From contig OX337229.1 in assembly GCA_946965045.2 (NCBI GenBank), forward strand, positions 5,642,001-5,706,000: a stretch of 64,000 nucleotides of DNA, written 5' to 3'. The translations under genes were made by a program, and so were the position numbers. The notes below the pieces were generated by a model. The model was not told where the DNA came from. It was given only the letters and a program-made list of their open reading frames with translations, and made no database searches. Position 1 is the first letter of the stretch. Each line of letters starts with the position of its first letter. This document shows, piece by piece, positions 1 through 11,527 of this stretch. Origin of the DNA: Epithemia pelagica. Its lineage: Eukaryota; Bacillariophyta; Bacillariophyceae; Surirellales; Surirellaceae.

Positions 1-1
1 C

Positions 2-3000
2 TTTACACTGGATCAAATTGAAACGCACATTAATTCCCTCAGTAATGGACTACAATTATCTCCCCAACGACTCAAGGCCAAGTGTCTCGAAGTCCTCAAA
101 GTACTCCAGTCGCACCAACATGCCTGGGTGTTTAACACACCAGTCGATCCGGTCGAATTGAACCTGCCCGACTATTTTGAAGTGATCAAGAAACCCATGG
201 ATCTCGGAACGATCCGGAAGAAACTGGACAATGGCGTTTATCACCGGCTCGAGGAATTTGAAGAACATGTCTTGCTCACCTTTGACAATGCCATGCTCTA
301 CAATCCCGAAGGTACCGTGGTCTACAACATGGCCAAGGACATGAAGGCCAAATTCCAGGAGGACTACAAGACTTTGTTGGATCAATTAGAGGCGGAAGAA
401 GACGTGAAACGGAAGAATGGCGAAGCCTGTTTTTTGTGTGGCTGTGAAAAACTCTTGTTTGAGCCGCCCGTCTTTTATTGCAATGGCATGAACTGTCCCT
501 CCAAACGGATCCGGCGAAACAGCTATTATTACGTCGGTGGGAACAACCAATATCATTGGTGTCATCAGTGTTTCCAAGAACTACGGGACAATACCACGAT
601 TGATCTGGGTGATATCTCGATCAAAAAGGAAAGTTTGACCAAAAAGAAAAATGATGAGGTTCACGAGGAGAGCTGGGTGCAATGCGACCGGTGTGAACGG
701 TGGGTCCATCAAATTTGTGCTCTTTTCAACACACGGCAAAACAAGGATCAACGGTCCGAGTATGCCTGTCCGCGCTGTACCATTGACGACCGAAGAAAGA
801 AGAATCAAACCGAAGGAACCTCCTCGACCCCCATGGCCGACGACCTTCCTCGGACCAAACTTTCCGAGTATCTCGAAAACCACGTGCGGGAAAAGGTGGA
901 CCATTTTTTGGATGAAAAAGCCAAGGAAAAGGCCGAGACGGATCATGTGACGGTCCAAGAAGCCCGGAAGAAGATTGAAATGGGCGGAGCCATCACAATA
1001 CGTCAAGTCACATCCATGGACCGGAAACTCGAAGTCCGAGAACGCATGAAGAAGCGCTACTCCTTCAAGAATTATCCAGACGAATTCTCCTTCCGGTGCA
1101 AATGCATTGTGGTCTTTCAAAATCTGGACGGTGTGGATGTCATTTTGTTTGGTCTTTACGTGTATGAGCACGACGAATCCAACCCGGAACCCAATAAGCG
1201 AGCCGTGTACATTTCCTATCTCGACAGTGTACATTTCATGAGACCACGGCAGATGAGAACCTTTATCTACCACGAAATTTTGATTTCCTACTTGGATTAT
1301 GTTCGACGGCGCGGTTTCAAGAGTGCCCATATCTGGGCTTGTCCGCCGCTAAAGGGGGATGATTATATCTTGTACGCCAAGCCAGAGGACCAGAAAACAC
1401 CCAAGGATGAACGTCTTCGTCAATGGTACTTGGATATGTTGATTGAGAGCCAGAGACGAGGGATTGTCGGCAAGGTCACCAATATGTATGACCTGTATTT
1501 TTCCAACGAGAAGTTTGACGCCACGATTGTACCATATATGGATGGTGACTATTTCCCGGCCGAAGTCGAGAATATTATAAAGGATATTGAAGAAGGCAAG
1601 TCAGGAAAGAAGAAGGATGCGGGTGGAAAGAAGAAAAAGGGTGACAAACAGAAGAAAAAGAAATCTGGACGATCAGGCACGCGATCTGCCGGCTTGGATG
1701 AAGAATCCTTCAAGGCCAGTGGGTTAGAGACACCAGGTGCCGACCAAAAGAGTCTTGAAGATGGGGCCCGTGATTTTGTCATGGTGAAACTGGGAGAAAC
1801 CATTCAACCAATGAAAGAAAGTTTTATTGTTGCTTTCCTGGCATGCGAAGGTGCCTCCGAGGAGACTATGGAAGTACCGGAAGATATTCGAGCGTACAGA
1901 GAAGCCAACAACATTGATTGGAAGCTTCCCCCGTCGGAAAAATCAGAGTCTGCAAACGAAAATACCTCCTCAGCGACTCCCATGGAAACGGAGGCTACAC
2001 CTTCTTCATCGGCTGCGCCCGATAAGGCCTCAGAAGCTCCTTCGGATCAAGCTGCGGCTCCATCCACGGCAACGAATGGTGACACCGAAGCTGCTCCCGC
2101 TTCGTCTGCACCTGCAGCAGATCCTGCGGCATCGAATCCTTCAGAAGCAACCGGTGAAGAGAAGCCTCAAACGGAACCGGCTGCGGCAGATTCTTCTGGT
2201 ACCAATGACGATGCCGAGAAGAAGAGTCAGGCGGTCAATATGAGTATTCGGGAAGGAAAGTTCGCCGCAATGGCCGCGCGCAAGCGTGACCGTGAAGGAA
2301 TTCCCAAAGAAACTGCGGAGAAGAAACCAGACAAGTCGAAGCCAGACAAGAAGGAGCCGAAACCAGACGTTTACGTCACGGACAGGAAAGGGCGCAGAGT
2401 CAAAGTTCTTGATGACGATGACGAAGAACTGGATTGTGAGTTCCTGAATAATCGCCAAGCATTTTTGAATCTCTGCCAAGGCAATCACTATCAGTTTGAT
2501 CACCTCCGACGCGCCAAGCATTCGTCCATGATGGTTTTGTGGCATTTGCACAACAGGGATGCTCCCAAGTTTGTCCAGCAGTGTGCTACTTGTTCACGAG
2601 AGATTTTGTCGGGATACCGTTTTCATTGTCCGACTTGTGCAGACTTTGATCAATGCCAGGAGTGTGTACAGAACCCAAAGATTCCACGCCACCAGCATCC
2701 TCTTAAACCCATACCGGTGACCGCAGGTCAGCAAAACGAGCTTACGGAAGCACAGCGAAAGGAGAGGCAACGAAGTATTCAACTTCACATGACCCTTCTA
2801 CTCCACGCAGCAACCTGTACTGCACCGAACTGTCCATCAGCTAATTGCAGTAAGATGAAAGGGCTTTTGAAGCATGGAACCACGTGTCAAATCAAAGCCG
2901 CTGGCGGTTGCAATGTTTGCAAACGAATCTGGGCCCTCCTTCAAATCCATGCTCGGCAGTGCAAAGCGAAGTCATGCCCCGTTCCGAATTGTATGGCTAT

Positions 3001-3094
3001 CAGAGAACGTGTTCGGCAGCTGAAGAAACAACAACAGGCAATGGACGATCGACGAAGACAGGAAATGAACCGCGCGTATCGGGGAAAGCGATAA
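2..3094 (+). CDS. p300/CBP-type histone acetyltransferase (5' partial)
   Basis: Transcriptional co-activator lysine acetyltransferase of the KAT11 family, acting on histones in the nucleus. The frame is open to the window edge, so the N-terminus is missing. In order it shows a bromodomain (bases about 100-390, with the NTPVDP and [14 protein letters not shown] signatures), a Cys/His-rich PHD/ZZ region (about 425-785, many CxxC pairs), the KAT11 catalytic core (about 1000-1460, including the stretch around [18 protein letters not shown] and [14 protein letters not shown]), a basic Lys-rich linker, a Ser/Ala/Pro-rich disordered segment (about 1950-2230), a ZZ finger (about 2576-2720) and a TAZ zinc finger (about 2780-3040). 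This is the standard order of plant and stramenopile HAC proteins. The basic C-terminus ends at TAA 3092-3094, 165 bp from the convergent INCENP stop. No intron is seen in this part. Confidence 0.95.
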   Translation, partial: FTLDQIETHINSLSNGLQLSPQRLKAKCLEVLKVLQSHQHAWVFNTPVDPVELNLPDYFEVIKKPMDLGTIRKKLDNGVYHRLEEFEEHVLLTFDNAMLYNPEGTVVYNMAKDMKAKFQEDYKTLLDQLEAEEDVKRKNGEACFLCGCEKLLFEPPVFYCNGMNCPSKRIRRNSYYYVGGNNQYHWCHQCFQELRDNTTIDLGDISIKKESLTKKKNDEVHEESWVQCDRCERWVHQICALFNTRQNKDQRSEYACPRCTIDDRRKKNQTEGTSSTPMADDLPRTKLSEYLENHVREKVDHFLDEKAKEKAETDHVTVQEARKKIEMGGAITIRQVTSMDRKLEVRERMKKRYSFKNYPDEFSFRCKCIVVFQNLDGVDVILFGLYVYEHDESNPEPNKRAVYISYLDSVHFMRPRQMRTFIYHEILISYLDYVRRRGFKSAHIWACPPLKGDDYILYAKPEDQKTPKDERLRQWYLDMLIESQRRGIVGKVTNMYDLYFSNEKFDATIVPYMDGDYFPAEVENIIKDIEEGKSGKKKDAGGKKKKGDKQKKKKSGRSGTRSAGLDEESFKASGLETPGADQKSLEDGARDFVMVKLGETIQPMKESFIVAFLACEGASEETMEVPEDIRAYREANNIDWKLPPSEKSESANENTSSATPMETEATPSSSAAPDKASEAPSDQAAAPSTATNGDTEAAPASSAPAADPAASNPSEATGEEKPQTEPAAADSSGTNDDAEKKSQAVNMSIREGKFAAMAARKRDREGIPKETAEKKPDKSKPDKKEPKPDVYVTDRKGRRVKVLDDDDEELDCEFLNNRQAFLNLCQGNHYQFDHLRRAKHSSMMVLWHLHNRDAPKFVQQCATCSREILSGYRFHCPTCADFDQCQECVQNPKIPRHQHPLKPIPVTAGQQNELTEAQRKERQRSIQLHMTLLLHAATCTAPNCPSANCSKMKGLLKHGTTCQIKAAGGCNVCKRIWALLQIHARQCKAKSCPVPNCMAIRERVRQLKKQQQAMDDRRRQEMNRAYRGKR

Positions 3095-3258
3095 GGTCTG
3101 AAAACAACAGTAACCTGTTTGCTACATCTAATATAGTCGATTTGATAAAATATTCTCATTTGTAATTTCTACTGTGAAAACGAGCATTGTGCATGGCTCG
3201 CATTTTGTCCAAGAGTAGATGCAAGATCTCTCAGCATGCCCGTGAGAAACAGAATGTT

Positions 3259-5261
3259 TCAGTGTTCTTGGCGCCCAAAGCCTTCGTTTCTTTTGTAGGC
3301 CAACTTCTCCGCAGCGGTAACACGGTCTTGAGTCCAGTTGCCGGAACTTGTCCGTCGCTGATACCGTGCCTTCTTGATGTCGAAGATCTCTTGAAGGTCA
3401 CAGGTTAGCACCTCGCCGAAAATTTGATCTGGATCATGTAGTTTTTGAGAGAACTGGTGGTCCAAAGCGGGGATCAATTTAGCTTTCTGTGCCCATTCTG
3501 GAATCCTCTTCTTGGGTTTCCTTTGTCCCTCATCTTCTGATTCACTGTCACTCTGATCTCGATCCGAGAGTTCATATGTATCCATCGGTGACAATACCGT
3601 AGAGAAACTCGACTTGACACTGGATGGTGTCAAATCTGGTTTCGCCGCCATGACCGCCGCTTTCGATTCAGCGATTGTCGCCTTAGATACTGTTTGACCT
3701 ACCATAGCGTTTGTCGAAGATGCAAAGCCCTTAATTGATTTTGTTGACTCTCCCAAAACCTTTGTGGCAGTGCTTGGTCCACCAAAAGGCCTAATTGGAT
3801 CTCCCACCATCTTTGTGGCAGATGTGCCGGTAGATTTTCCGAAGTATTCTTGAACAACTTTGTTTGGGCTGTTCTCTTTGGCTGGTTCTTGCGCTGGGAC
3901 AGATCCATGTCCCTGCAGCAGAGCCTGTGCCTTTTCACGCATTTGCGCAGCTAGTCGGTTCTTCTTCCCGTCACTGGCCGTCAATTGAGCGCACTCAGCA
4001 TATGCCCCTACCTTGGACAATGCAGGCACTGATCTTATCGACGATGTAGTAGTGGGCACAACAGGCTTGCTCTATCAACAAATTAACATACGTGAGGACA
4101 TTGACAATCAAGACAACTTGCAAAACATGCATGAGCGAATACGTACCTTGCTTCGGATCTCTGCAATCCTTGCTTTTCGGGCTTCTTTGAAGGTCTTCAT
4201 TGATGTAATGGATGAGCTACCTGGTGGGTCGGTGCCCTTCTTTGTCACGGTTCCGGAGGGCCCCCATGTTCTGAAGCTTTTCGATACCGAGGTGCTGGAG
4301 AGAGAAGTCTTGGCATCTGCGTTACTTTGAGATCCATCTTCGTGCAATGATGCCGTGGCAAGTGTTTGCTCCTCTCTTGTTTGTTTGGTCTCTATCTTCT
4401 GAATCAAACTACTAACATTCTTTGTCTTCGCTGGTGAGAGTGCTCTAAAGGCTGATTTCACGAGCTTCAAGGGAGATCGACCGCCACTTTTCGGTGACGT
4501 GCCCATATTTGACACTGGATTGTTGTTTCTTTCTTCCGTGGAGCTCTTTCTTTCGTACGACTGTTTGTCGGTTTCCATGGGAACAAGTTCCTCTTCTTGC
4601 TTTTCCGGGACGACGACCATTTCATCAGACACTTCTTCAATTTCCATCTCCGATACTCCATCCATGTGCTCACCAGTCGCTGGTACAGGGTCCCCGATCG
4701 CTGCTTGAGATTCTGCAGTACCTGATGCGGGATTATCGATCCCCGACGAGACGTTGTTATCTTCCTTTGCGGACTGTTGTGAGGAAAGGCTTTCACTTTC
4801 AGTCCTTTGTTCCTGTTGTTCAATGGCTTCCACCAGTCTGGCCTGTAGAACTTTCTTCACCCCGTTTCCATCGAGACCACGTTCACGAAGCATAGCACTC
4901 AGCTCTTTCACTTTAAGTGTATAGACAAAATCAACGGATGATGGAGCAGTCTCCACCTTTGCTTTCTTCTTAAGCGGTGATTTGCCTTCCGCAGATTCAT
5001 GTTTCGTTCTGGATTCTGCTATTTGTTTGCGTCGAATCTAAAAGGCATGTATACATAAGAACAGATTCCTTCAAAGGTTCATTGAATTGTGTCCAGTGAC
5101 GAGTCTTCCACCTTCTGGAACGATCTTACCTCAAACACTTGTTGCAACCATCTGGTTGTTTCCTCTGCTGATTGTTCCAATCGCTGGAGTGATTGGCAAT
5201 GCTGTGCCCCAATACTCTGGAGAACAGAGCTTGCTGTCTCTACCATCCGCCGAGAACCCAT
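3259..5261 (-). CDS. INCENP: INCENP-like inner centromere protein
   Basis: Scaffold of the chromosomal passenger complex that binds and activates Aurora kinase. The C-terminus carries a clear IN-box: a PEWAQKAKLIPAL stretch, then DPDQIFG, DLQEIFDIKKARYQRRTSSGNW, matching the family's W...F...L.DIF....RY.RRTSS.W pattern. Three exons are read on the minus strand: 5261-5130, 5037-4147 and 4071-3259. The introns are bounded by GTAAGA...TTTTAG and GTACGT...GATAG, all phase 0, giving 611 aa. Exon 1 encodes a helical, Gln/Glu-rich segment. Exon 2 starts with a basic stretch followed by a SAP-like helix-rich motif (LKVKELSAMLRERGLDGNGVKK split around position 4890). The start at 5261 is preceded in frame by TGA. 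A second open frame upstream (5538-5262) might be an extra 5' exon or UTR. Confident on family, less on the 5' end. Confidence 0.82.
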
Positions 5262-6004
5262 CTTTCGTCACCGTTGCAGAGTCTGAATATGAATGATCAA
5301 TAATCAATGTAAGTGAAATCTCGAGGGAAGAGGAAGTGTCGGTGAGATCCGTTTCCTGGGTCTCGCAGTGGCGAAAATATGAGGAGAAAAGGGATATGGC
5401 CGCCTGGCGTGAGTAGTAGATATCGCTATCGAACTGGAGGTTAGAATGGGGCCATCCGTCCGTTAAGCACGTCAGCAACGCATGGCGCACTAAAAATTCG
5501 AGCAGGACGAGCTCCCTTGCGCCATACCACTCACACATTTTAAATCGTATGAGAGTTCACCAACGCCGCCGATTTCGGAGAAGGGTCTGGTCTACTTTTC
5601 ATTGGGAGGAGAAAGTAACCTTATCAACATCTTACCTAAATTGTATTGTAGACACTCGTAAATACAATAACTATACTGAACAATCGCTATCCGAAGTACA
5701 AGGAAAAGAAAACTCGACCTGACTTCTACAAAACACGTGAAGGTGGCTGACGTAAAGGTTGAGGATTCTCATACGATGGGAATGCAGAATGAGACTACGC
5801 ACACAATCTTATATCGGGACTGTCGGCCTCCAGAATCGAACGCTGCATTTTCCAACCGCCGTCTTAGACGAGTATCTAGAATCATTTCACCAATGCTTAT
5901 GTTGTCCTTCAAAAACCGTAGTGTTGGGAATCATGAATCATGGGAATCCACACATATCTGGGGAATCCACACATATATGAGCAAATATCTCGTCAGATAG
6001 ATTC
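5262..6004. other. Intergenic / 5' region of the INCENP-like gene
   Basis: About 740 bp between the INCENP-like start and the 3' end of the SPX-EXS gene. The part at 5262-5538 is open on the minus strand in a different frame and reads like protein (a hydrophobic helix-forming stretch), but I found no donor that joins it to the next exon. A possible 5'UTR intron would run from a GTGAGT near 5529 to a TTCAG near 5283. A 16-bp direct repeat, GGGAATCCACACATAT, is found at 5942-5957 and 5961-5976. Nothing else is recognised. Confidence 0.5.
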
Positions 6005-8734
6005 TTACAATTCAGTGCTTGACCTTTCCGTCGCGTGTTGTGCAGCAATCACGCTTCCAAATGACACCATTACTACCACAAGCGTGATAATCGCAACCTC
6101 CAGCAGAACGCTAAATCCTCTGTGTTGCTTTTCTTGCGTGTACTCGTGCATATGCCCGGTAGCAAAGTGCAATGGTACAAAGTCCACCCTCCTATAACCT
6201 GCAGTGTTGCTTCGGTGTTCATTTTCCAACCGTAGGAATCCCCACAAAGTTCGTCTCCACAGTTCGAGTACCATCGATACAGCTGTCAGGTAATCTGGAA
6301 TAGCAAACTTGGCACCCGTATGAGGGGGGATCAGCGTTAGGACCCAAGCAAATCTCAGTACGAAATCAACAGCGATGATAGCATAGTATGCTCCTTTTCT
6401 GGGAAACATGAGCCGAGGTCCGAGAAACGCATACTTTCGACGACCAAGGCCCCAATCCATGTAAACGTCCCATCCAAAGGAGTAGAGCGACGAACCAATA
6501 AAGGCAAACATCCAGAACAGCTGAAACACGTCCGACTCTCGATTGCTATTCAGATCCAAGTAGAGTGGATGGAAGGCACCAAACAGGGTAACAGTCTGAG
6601 AGACTGCATACTTGAGAGCATTGGGTAGGTGAGGAAATCGATCCCCCGTGTCCGCATATCTACGAAGGCACTGACTGAATCGGAACCATAAAGGGATCAG
6701 TGTGACCAGAGGAATCAGATAGTGCTTGTAGAGGTTTGTATGCGCCCATTTGTGCTTTCCCGAGGCCTTCAAATCCTCTGATACGAGCCAATCCCCAGAG
6801 AGTATAAAGAAAGAAGTCCAGACAATGTCCTGGAAAACCTTGACCATGCTGGTGAATATATCTCCGACGTAACCATCAAAGAACGATGGTGAGGATGTAG
6901 GTGTCGTAATAAGCTTCCAAATAGAGAGCCACATGGGTATTCTTGTTTTGACGGGCCAGAGAAGTTGCAGCAGAGTATACATGACCAGCAAAAAGGGAAA
7001 TATTCCGGCTGGAAGAGTGTCGCCCGGAATGTCATGAACTCCAGCTTTGTAGTACAAAAGCGCGCATGTGAGAAACACAATTGTATTGTCCACCGCTTCG
7101 TTGAATATTTTCAATGGACTTGCCACAATTCGTGGATCAAAGTCAAACAGGTAAATGTAGTTGATGCGATACCGTGACCAAACCCAGGCACTCATACCCC
7201 AAAACCATTGCAGCGTCAGCAATCCTCCACAGGCCCGGAAGACAGGAAAGGCCGCTCGTTCGCCAATGGTCGAAGACCCCTCGGACACAAAGCCCCAGAA
7301 GCAATCCCAGCATACCCATAAACCAAGAATGGTACACATTCCGAGTCGATAACCCAATCGAAACTGAGACCAATCCATTTCCAAACTATCTCCTTTCTTG
7401 GGTAGTAGTTGAGCTCGAGCTTCACTACGGTTGCCTCCACAGAACCATGATGCATACAGCCTTTCCAACAACGCAGCATGTTCTTCAATGGCTTTGCCTT
7501 CATTGCATATTTCAGTTGGACGAATCGCTTGTTTGTACTTTCCCTTTTCTTCCGGGATCCCCTTGTCATGTTTCTTGACAATCTTGACAAACCCAGTGAA
7601 ATTCAAAATGGCATAGTTGTGCAGCAGCTTGGCCGTCCGATATTGATCAACCAATGCACGTTGAATGGATTCCGCTTCGCGAATTCGTTGTGCCTTGACT
7701 TCGGTTCGTTTGCTGCTGTCCATTTCCTTGTTGGCATCACCACCACCCACAAATTCGACGTCTTCTTCGTCGTCATCAAAATCAAGCCCAATCGGAACCC
7801 GTTCGGAAGAACAAAGAGGGAGTCGTACCAGTGACTTGGCAAACTCAATCGGCGTTCTACTTCTTCGATGGTTTGGTCCTTCCTCATTTATTTGTCCCGC
7901 CAATTGCCGTGGTGTAAGGCCTAATCCTTCGGCTGCCGTTTCCTTGAGAAAGTCAAGACGGTCCTGCACTTCCTTCAACTTTTCGGAATAAAATTCATTG
8001 ACCATTTCAATGTCCTTGACCAGGACTTGTTCAAATTCCTTGGAGTGTTTTTGATATTGCAGGAGGGAATCCTTCATTTGACGCTCCAGGGGACTGCTAA
8101 AATATTCCGTCACTCCACTCGCGGCCCTTCGCAGGGCTTGCGTAAAGTTACTGCCCACACTGGATTCCGAGTGTTCCGATTTGGAAACGTCCTTGATTTT
8201 GTGATGACTCGAGTTGTCGAGTGGCATGTTTCTACTCCCAGAGTCACCATGCTGCTGTTGTTGCTGTTGTTGCGTAGCCAGAGAGACGCCCGGTCGTAGT
8301 GGTGATTGTTGTTCAAACGCATGATGAATCTGGCCTCCGTAGCCGAGTATGGTGGTCTTTCCATTCGGACTCACACCGCCGCCACCACCCAAGAGTGATG
8401 TTGTCTCATTAGTCGTGTCCAATTGGTTATTATTTCCTTCGCCCTCTTCCGACAGGGGCGACGATGCTAGCGTCCCAGCCACTACATTTTCGCGGCTGAT
8501 GCGACGCTTTTCTTCTCGAATACTTTCAATCGAACTGACCGGTGTCAATCGACCCGCCTTGAACAGTTCCTTGAGTGATTTGGCCAGTGCTGGATCTCGG
8601 TTGGCCAAGTCACTAAAGCGTTTAAAGTGCTCCTTGCACTTTTTGAGAATCTGTTTGAGTTTCTCATACCGAATATAGTAATCACCCCATTCCGCCACTC
8701 GATTGTCCTCCAACTTGAGTCCAAACTCCACCAT
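6005..8734 (-). CDS. SPX-EXS phosphate exporter (XPR1/PHO1-like)
   Basis: Membrane phosphate exporter of the XPR1/PHO1/SYG1 family, with an inositol-pyrophosphate-sensing SPX domain. A single 909-aa exon. The SPX domain begins at the very N-terminus (MVEFGLKLEDN, then EWGDYYIRYEKLKQILKK) and is split by a long low-complexity linker with poly-Gln around residues 155-165. SPX resumes with the LQYQKHSKEFEQVLVKDIEMVNEFY and LHNYAILNFTGFVKIVKKHDK blocks, the latter holding the Lys-rich phosphate-binding surface. The C-terminal half is an EXS domain with about eight membrane segments, including the hallmark WDVYMDWGL and the RRTLWGFLRLENEH block near the end. Length is typical of the family. The start ATG is the only one before SPX. 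It may exist to load vacuoles or the cell exterior with phosphate; the membrane is not shown by the sequence. Confidence 0.95.
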   Translation of the reverse strand: MVEFGLKLEDNRVAEWGDYYIRYEKLKQILKKCKEHFKRFSDLANRDPALAKSLKELFKAGRLTPVSSIESIREEKRRISRENVVAGTLASSPLSEEGEGNNNQLDTTNETTSLLGGGGGVSPNGKTTILGYGGQIHHAFEQQSPLRPGVSLATQQQQQQQHGDSGSRNMPLDNSSHHKIKDVSKSEHSESSVGSNFTQALRRAASGVTEYFSSPLERQMKDSLLQYQKHSKEFEQVLVKDIEMVNEFYSEKLKEVQDRLDFLKETAAEGLGLTPRQLAGQINEEGPNHRRSRTPIEFAKSLVRLPLCSSERVPIGLDFDDDEEDVEFVGGGDANKEMDSSKRTEVKAQRIREAESIQRALVDQYRTAKLLHNYAILNFTGFVKIVKKHDKGIPEEKGKYKQAIRPTEICNEGKAIEEHAALLERLYASWFCGGNRSEARAQLLPKKGDSLEMDWSQFRLGYRLGMCTILGLWVCWDCFWGFVSEGSSTIGERAAFPVFRACGGLLTLQWFWGMSAWVWSRYRINYIYLFDFDPRIVASPLKIFNEAVDNTIVFLTCALLYYKAGVHDIPGDTLPAGIFPFLLVMYTLLQLLWPVKTRIPMWLSIWKLITTPTSSPSFFDGYVGDIFTSMVKVFQDIVWTSFFILSGDWLVSEDLKASGKHKWAHTNLYKHYLIPLVTLIPLWFRFSQCLRRYADTGDRFPHLPNALKYAVSQTVTLFGAFHPLYLDLNSNRESDVFQLFWMFAFIGSSLYSFGWDVYMDWGLGRRKYAFLGPRLMFPRKGAYYAIIAVDFVLRFAWVLTLIPPHTGAKFAIPDYLTAVSMVLELWRRTLWGFLRLENEHRSNTAGYRRVDFVPLHFATGHMHEYTQEKQHRGFSVLLEVAIITLVVVMVSFGSVIAAQHATERSSTEL

Positions 8735-9310
8735 GGGGAGGGGCTTGTCGTCGTCGTATTAGACTCGTGTGAGTCGAACAAGCGAGAGGTCGCTTCCAAC
8801 GAGACGGAGAGAAAGACACGGCAGATGGGTGTGGTGGTGTGGTCCACCCACAACAACAACTCCTCCACAAAGGCAGCCTACCTAGAGCACGACAATACTT
8901 CTGGACGAAAATGTGAGAGCCGTCATTCGCCGTTGGGGCTCTCATTGCGTCAACAGTTTACTCAGACCAAATGTGTAGAATATGAGAACACTCTTTACAA
9001 ATCCTATCGCTCCATATAGTAAGTTTTATAAAGTATTGAGTTTAAATCATGATACAAAGCGAAGGAGATTTTCCCACGTCATTGCACGTTTGGATCGCAG
9101 ACTTTTTCCTCAGTCGCGGATTATATCCATGACTGCCACTGAACCTGCCTTCGTCCACTCTCCACACCACAAACTCTCGGACCGCATGGTGCGTGATACC
9201 ATGATATGTGGTTGTATTTCCCGGTGCGTCGTATTCTGAAGTAGTCCATGCTTTACGGACTGCCCTAGAAAATAAACATTCGAAGAAGAAGAAGAAGGGG
9301 AGGCGTTAAC
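8735..9310. promoter_or_regulatory. Shared upstream region between SPX-EXS and Misato genes
   Basis: This 576-bp spacer separates two divergently transcribed genes, so it must hold both promoters. I recognise no defined element apart from a purine run (GAAGAAGAAGAAG) just before the Misato start and a CTACCTAGAG motif at about 8878 that recurs in other intergenic spacers of this window. Short open frames here have no protein-like features. Confidence 0.45.
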
Positions 9311-11527
9311 ATGGGAGGTCGCGAGATTCTCCATGTGGGAATTGGATCCACCGCCTGCCATGTCTCGGCACATTACCTCAACTTGCAAGGGTTGAGTGTC
9401 ACCTCTTCCCAACATCCAACCGACGAACCAGCTGCGGAAGCACCCAGCTGTGAGGCTTCCATTACACATACCACCTTTCAACGGACGATTGTCCCTCGAA
9501 CTCTCTTGGTAGATGCTGCACCCGCAATTCCATATCGTTCCAGCGACAACCAACCCACGGCGACAACGTCCTCTTCCAGTGCTGCAATCGAGGCATCCAA
9601 GGAATCCTTTTTAAACTACAGCCTTCATCCTATCAGTCGGAACGAGTCGCAACAGTTTCAGTCGGCTGCCTTGTGGCACGGATCGATCGAACGACTGGAT
9701 CGAACGAATGATGTGCTCATGGCGGCGTCTCGGGTTCCCAATCGCGACTTGCTTCTCGAGGCACGAGAGACCGCGCAACAACTCTCGTGGGCCTCGCATT
9801 CGCGGTATCGGGCACCGGTCTCATCCCATTCATCACCTGAGTATGCCGTTTCGAGCACGGGACGAACCGTCGATTGGGATAGTCTTCCTCCGGAAGGGGA
9901 GGAGGAAGAAGAAGACGACGAAGAAGAACGAAGAAGGCTCGAACAAGGGCAAGAACGGCAATGGAAGCAACAAGTGTACCCGCCACTTCAACAGAAGATG
10001 GAAACCATATGGGACCAAGTGTTGTCGTCCACACCATCCACTCTCGAAGGTGAACCTGGATCCGATGCTCCCAATACTTTGAACGACATTCCTCCACGCT
10101 CAACTTTGTCGTGGCAAGACTATTGGATGCCTCCCGTTCATCCACATTCGACACTGCAACTGCCCGTTCGATCCGTGGAGTCGTCATCCTTCTGGCAGTC
10201 TTGGAATCATTACTATCCCATGGCCCATGCCACGGCCGGATCGGACGGTCTCGGACCGTGGATGGAAGACGAGTATTTGAACCGCATTCGTCAAATGCTG
10301 GAAGATTGCGATTCCTGTCAAGGGTTTACCATTGCATCGTCAGATGCCATGGCTGGCCTGGTGACGCCCTTATTGGAGTACCTCCAAGATGACTGTCGCC
10401 GAGCTCGACGATGGGTATGGTCCTTGAACGAGTCATCCATACAACCCGACAGTTCCAGTACATCATCGTGGAGAACCAAACGCGTCGAACAAACAAGGCA
10501 GGCGATGCAAGTCGGACTCATGTGGCATGACTTTCTCGAATCGGCACATGCCATTTTGGAATTGAATGTGCCCGGTACGGTCGATCCAGAACCGCATGAT
10601 CTCTTTTACCGTTCGGCCGTCTTGGCGGCGTCCATGGAAGCCGCCACACTCCCCCTGCGTCTGTCCACTGCGTCGTCCAACGGGACAAAACCTCTGTCGT
10701 CTCGAATTGGCCTCAAGTCCTATTACGACGGCGATTTTTCGGGGGATTCGACCTTTGGATCCGTCTCTCGCATGAATCTTTCCGACTTTTTGGCTCATTT
10801 GCAACCCTCGTCAGGTCTCTCTGTATTGGAATTGGATGCCCTCGTGTCGTTGGACCATTCGCACGTTCCACATGACAACGACGAGGGATTGTGGTCCAGT
10901 TTGCAAGAAGGAACTCGGTTCGAACGAGATCAGCGCATCAAGTATAACTCAGGCCATGCGGGTCGTTCCCAAACTGTTCTTCCTGGACGGTGGATGATGG
11001 GAACCGCACACAATGGTGGCCTGTTGACAGCACTCTCTCCCAACCGTGAGAGTGATCGAAGTCGTCATACCCATTTTGCCGTCTCGTCCTCGTTGCGGTA
11101 CCAAGGCTTGTCGTCGTCGTCGGCGGCTTTATCCTCCCAATATGTGGATTGTTTAATGGAAGGTATGGGGATTCGATATCGCCCCGAACAATCGTTTGCT
11201 ACGCATTTGAACCAAAGTTTGAGTAGCCTGACGAACCAGGGGTATGGTGCGGGGGCGTATTGGAAGCATGCCTGGGGTGCCAAGCCCGTCTTGTCGGTCC
11301 TGGGCAATACGACACGATTTCACACTCAAGCCGTCTCCATCGGAACCGGTGTCAAGCAAGCTCTGTCACCACAAAGTCGAGGATTTCTCCATCGTGACAT
11401 TGCCACCGGAATCTTGCCCGAAGAAGACAATTGCCACGAAGTACTGTCCACCATTTATAACCTTCGCGACAGATATCATCCTCCTGGTGGTATGGATGAT
11501 GACGACGGCCATGTGTTTATGGATTGA
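9311..11527 (+). CDS. DML1: Misato/DML1 family tubulin-like protein
   Basis: Homologue of Misato (Drosophila), MSTO1 (human) and Dml1 (yeast), a tubulin-related protein needed for mitochondrial distribution, inheritance and fusion. The N-terminus REILHVGIGSTACHVSAHYLN fits the first Misato segment. The middle holds LSWQDYWMPPVHPHS and, 70 residues later, LNRIRQMLEDCDSCQGFTI followed by a Gly/Leu helix and LLEYLQDDC. These match the family's conserved W.DF...HLHPRS and EECDYLQGFQ...GF...ELLQDEY blocks. At 738 aa it is longer than the usual 450-570 aa, because of acidic Glu/Asp-rich and Ser-rich insertions (acidic run at about bases 9895-9945). A single exon; ATG 9311 sits right before the first conserved strand. 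Cytosolic or outer mitochondrial surface location is family knowledge. Confidence 0.82.
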   Translation: MGGREILHVGIGSTACHVSAHYLNLQGLSVTSSQHPTDEPAAEAPSCEASITHTTFQRTIVPRTLLVDAAPAIPYRSSDNQPTATTSSSSAAIEASKESFLNYSLHPISRNESQQFQSAALWHGSIERLDRTNDVLMAASRVPNRDLLLEARETAQQLSWASHSRYRAPVSSHSSPEYAVSSTGRTVDWDSLPPEGEEEEEDDEEERRRLEQGQERQWKQQVYPPLQQKMETIWDQVLSSTPSTLEGEPGSDAPNTLNDIPPRSTLSWQDYWMPPVHPHSTLQLPVRSVESSSFWQSWNHYYPMAHATAGSDGLGPWMEDEYLNRIRQMLEDCDSCQGFTIASSDAMAGLVTPLLEYLQDDCRRARRWVWSLNESSIQPDSSSTSSWRTKRVEQTRQAMQVGLMWHDFLESAHAILELNVPGTVDPEPHDLFYRSAVLAASMEAATLPLRLSTASSNGTKPLSSRIGLKSYYDGDFSGDSTFGSVSRMNLSDFLAHLQPSSGLSVLELDALVSLDHSHVPHDNDEGLWSSLQEGTRFERDQRIKYNSGHAGRSQTVLPGRWMMGTAHNGGLLTALSPNRESDRSRHTHFAVSSSLRYQGLSSSSAALSSQYVDCLMEGMGIRYRPEQSFATHLNQSLSSLTNQGYGAGAYWKHAWGAKPVLSVLGNTTRFHTQAVSIGTGVKQALSPQSRGFLHRDIATGILPEEDNCHEVLSTIYNLRDRYHPPGGMDDDDGHVFMD

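Noticed and set aside
581..1330. 249-codon minus-strand frame under the acetyltransferase
   Set aside because: The opposite strand encodes the PHD and KAT11 domains, so this is a shadow.
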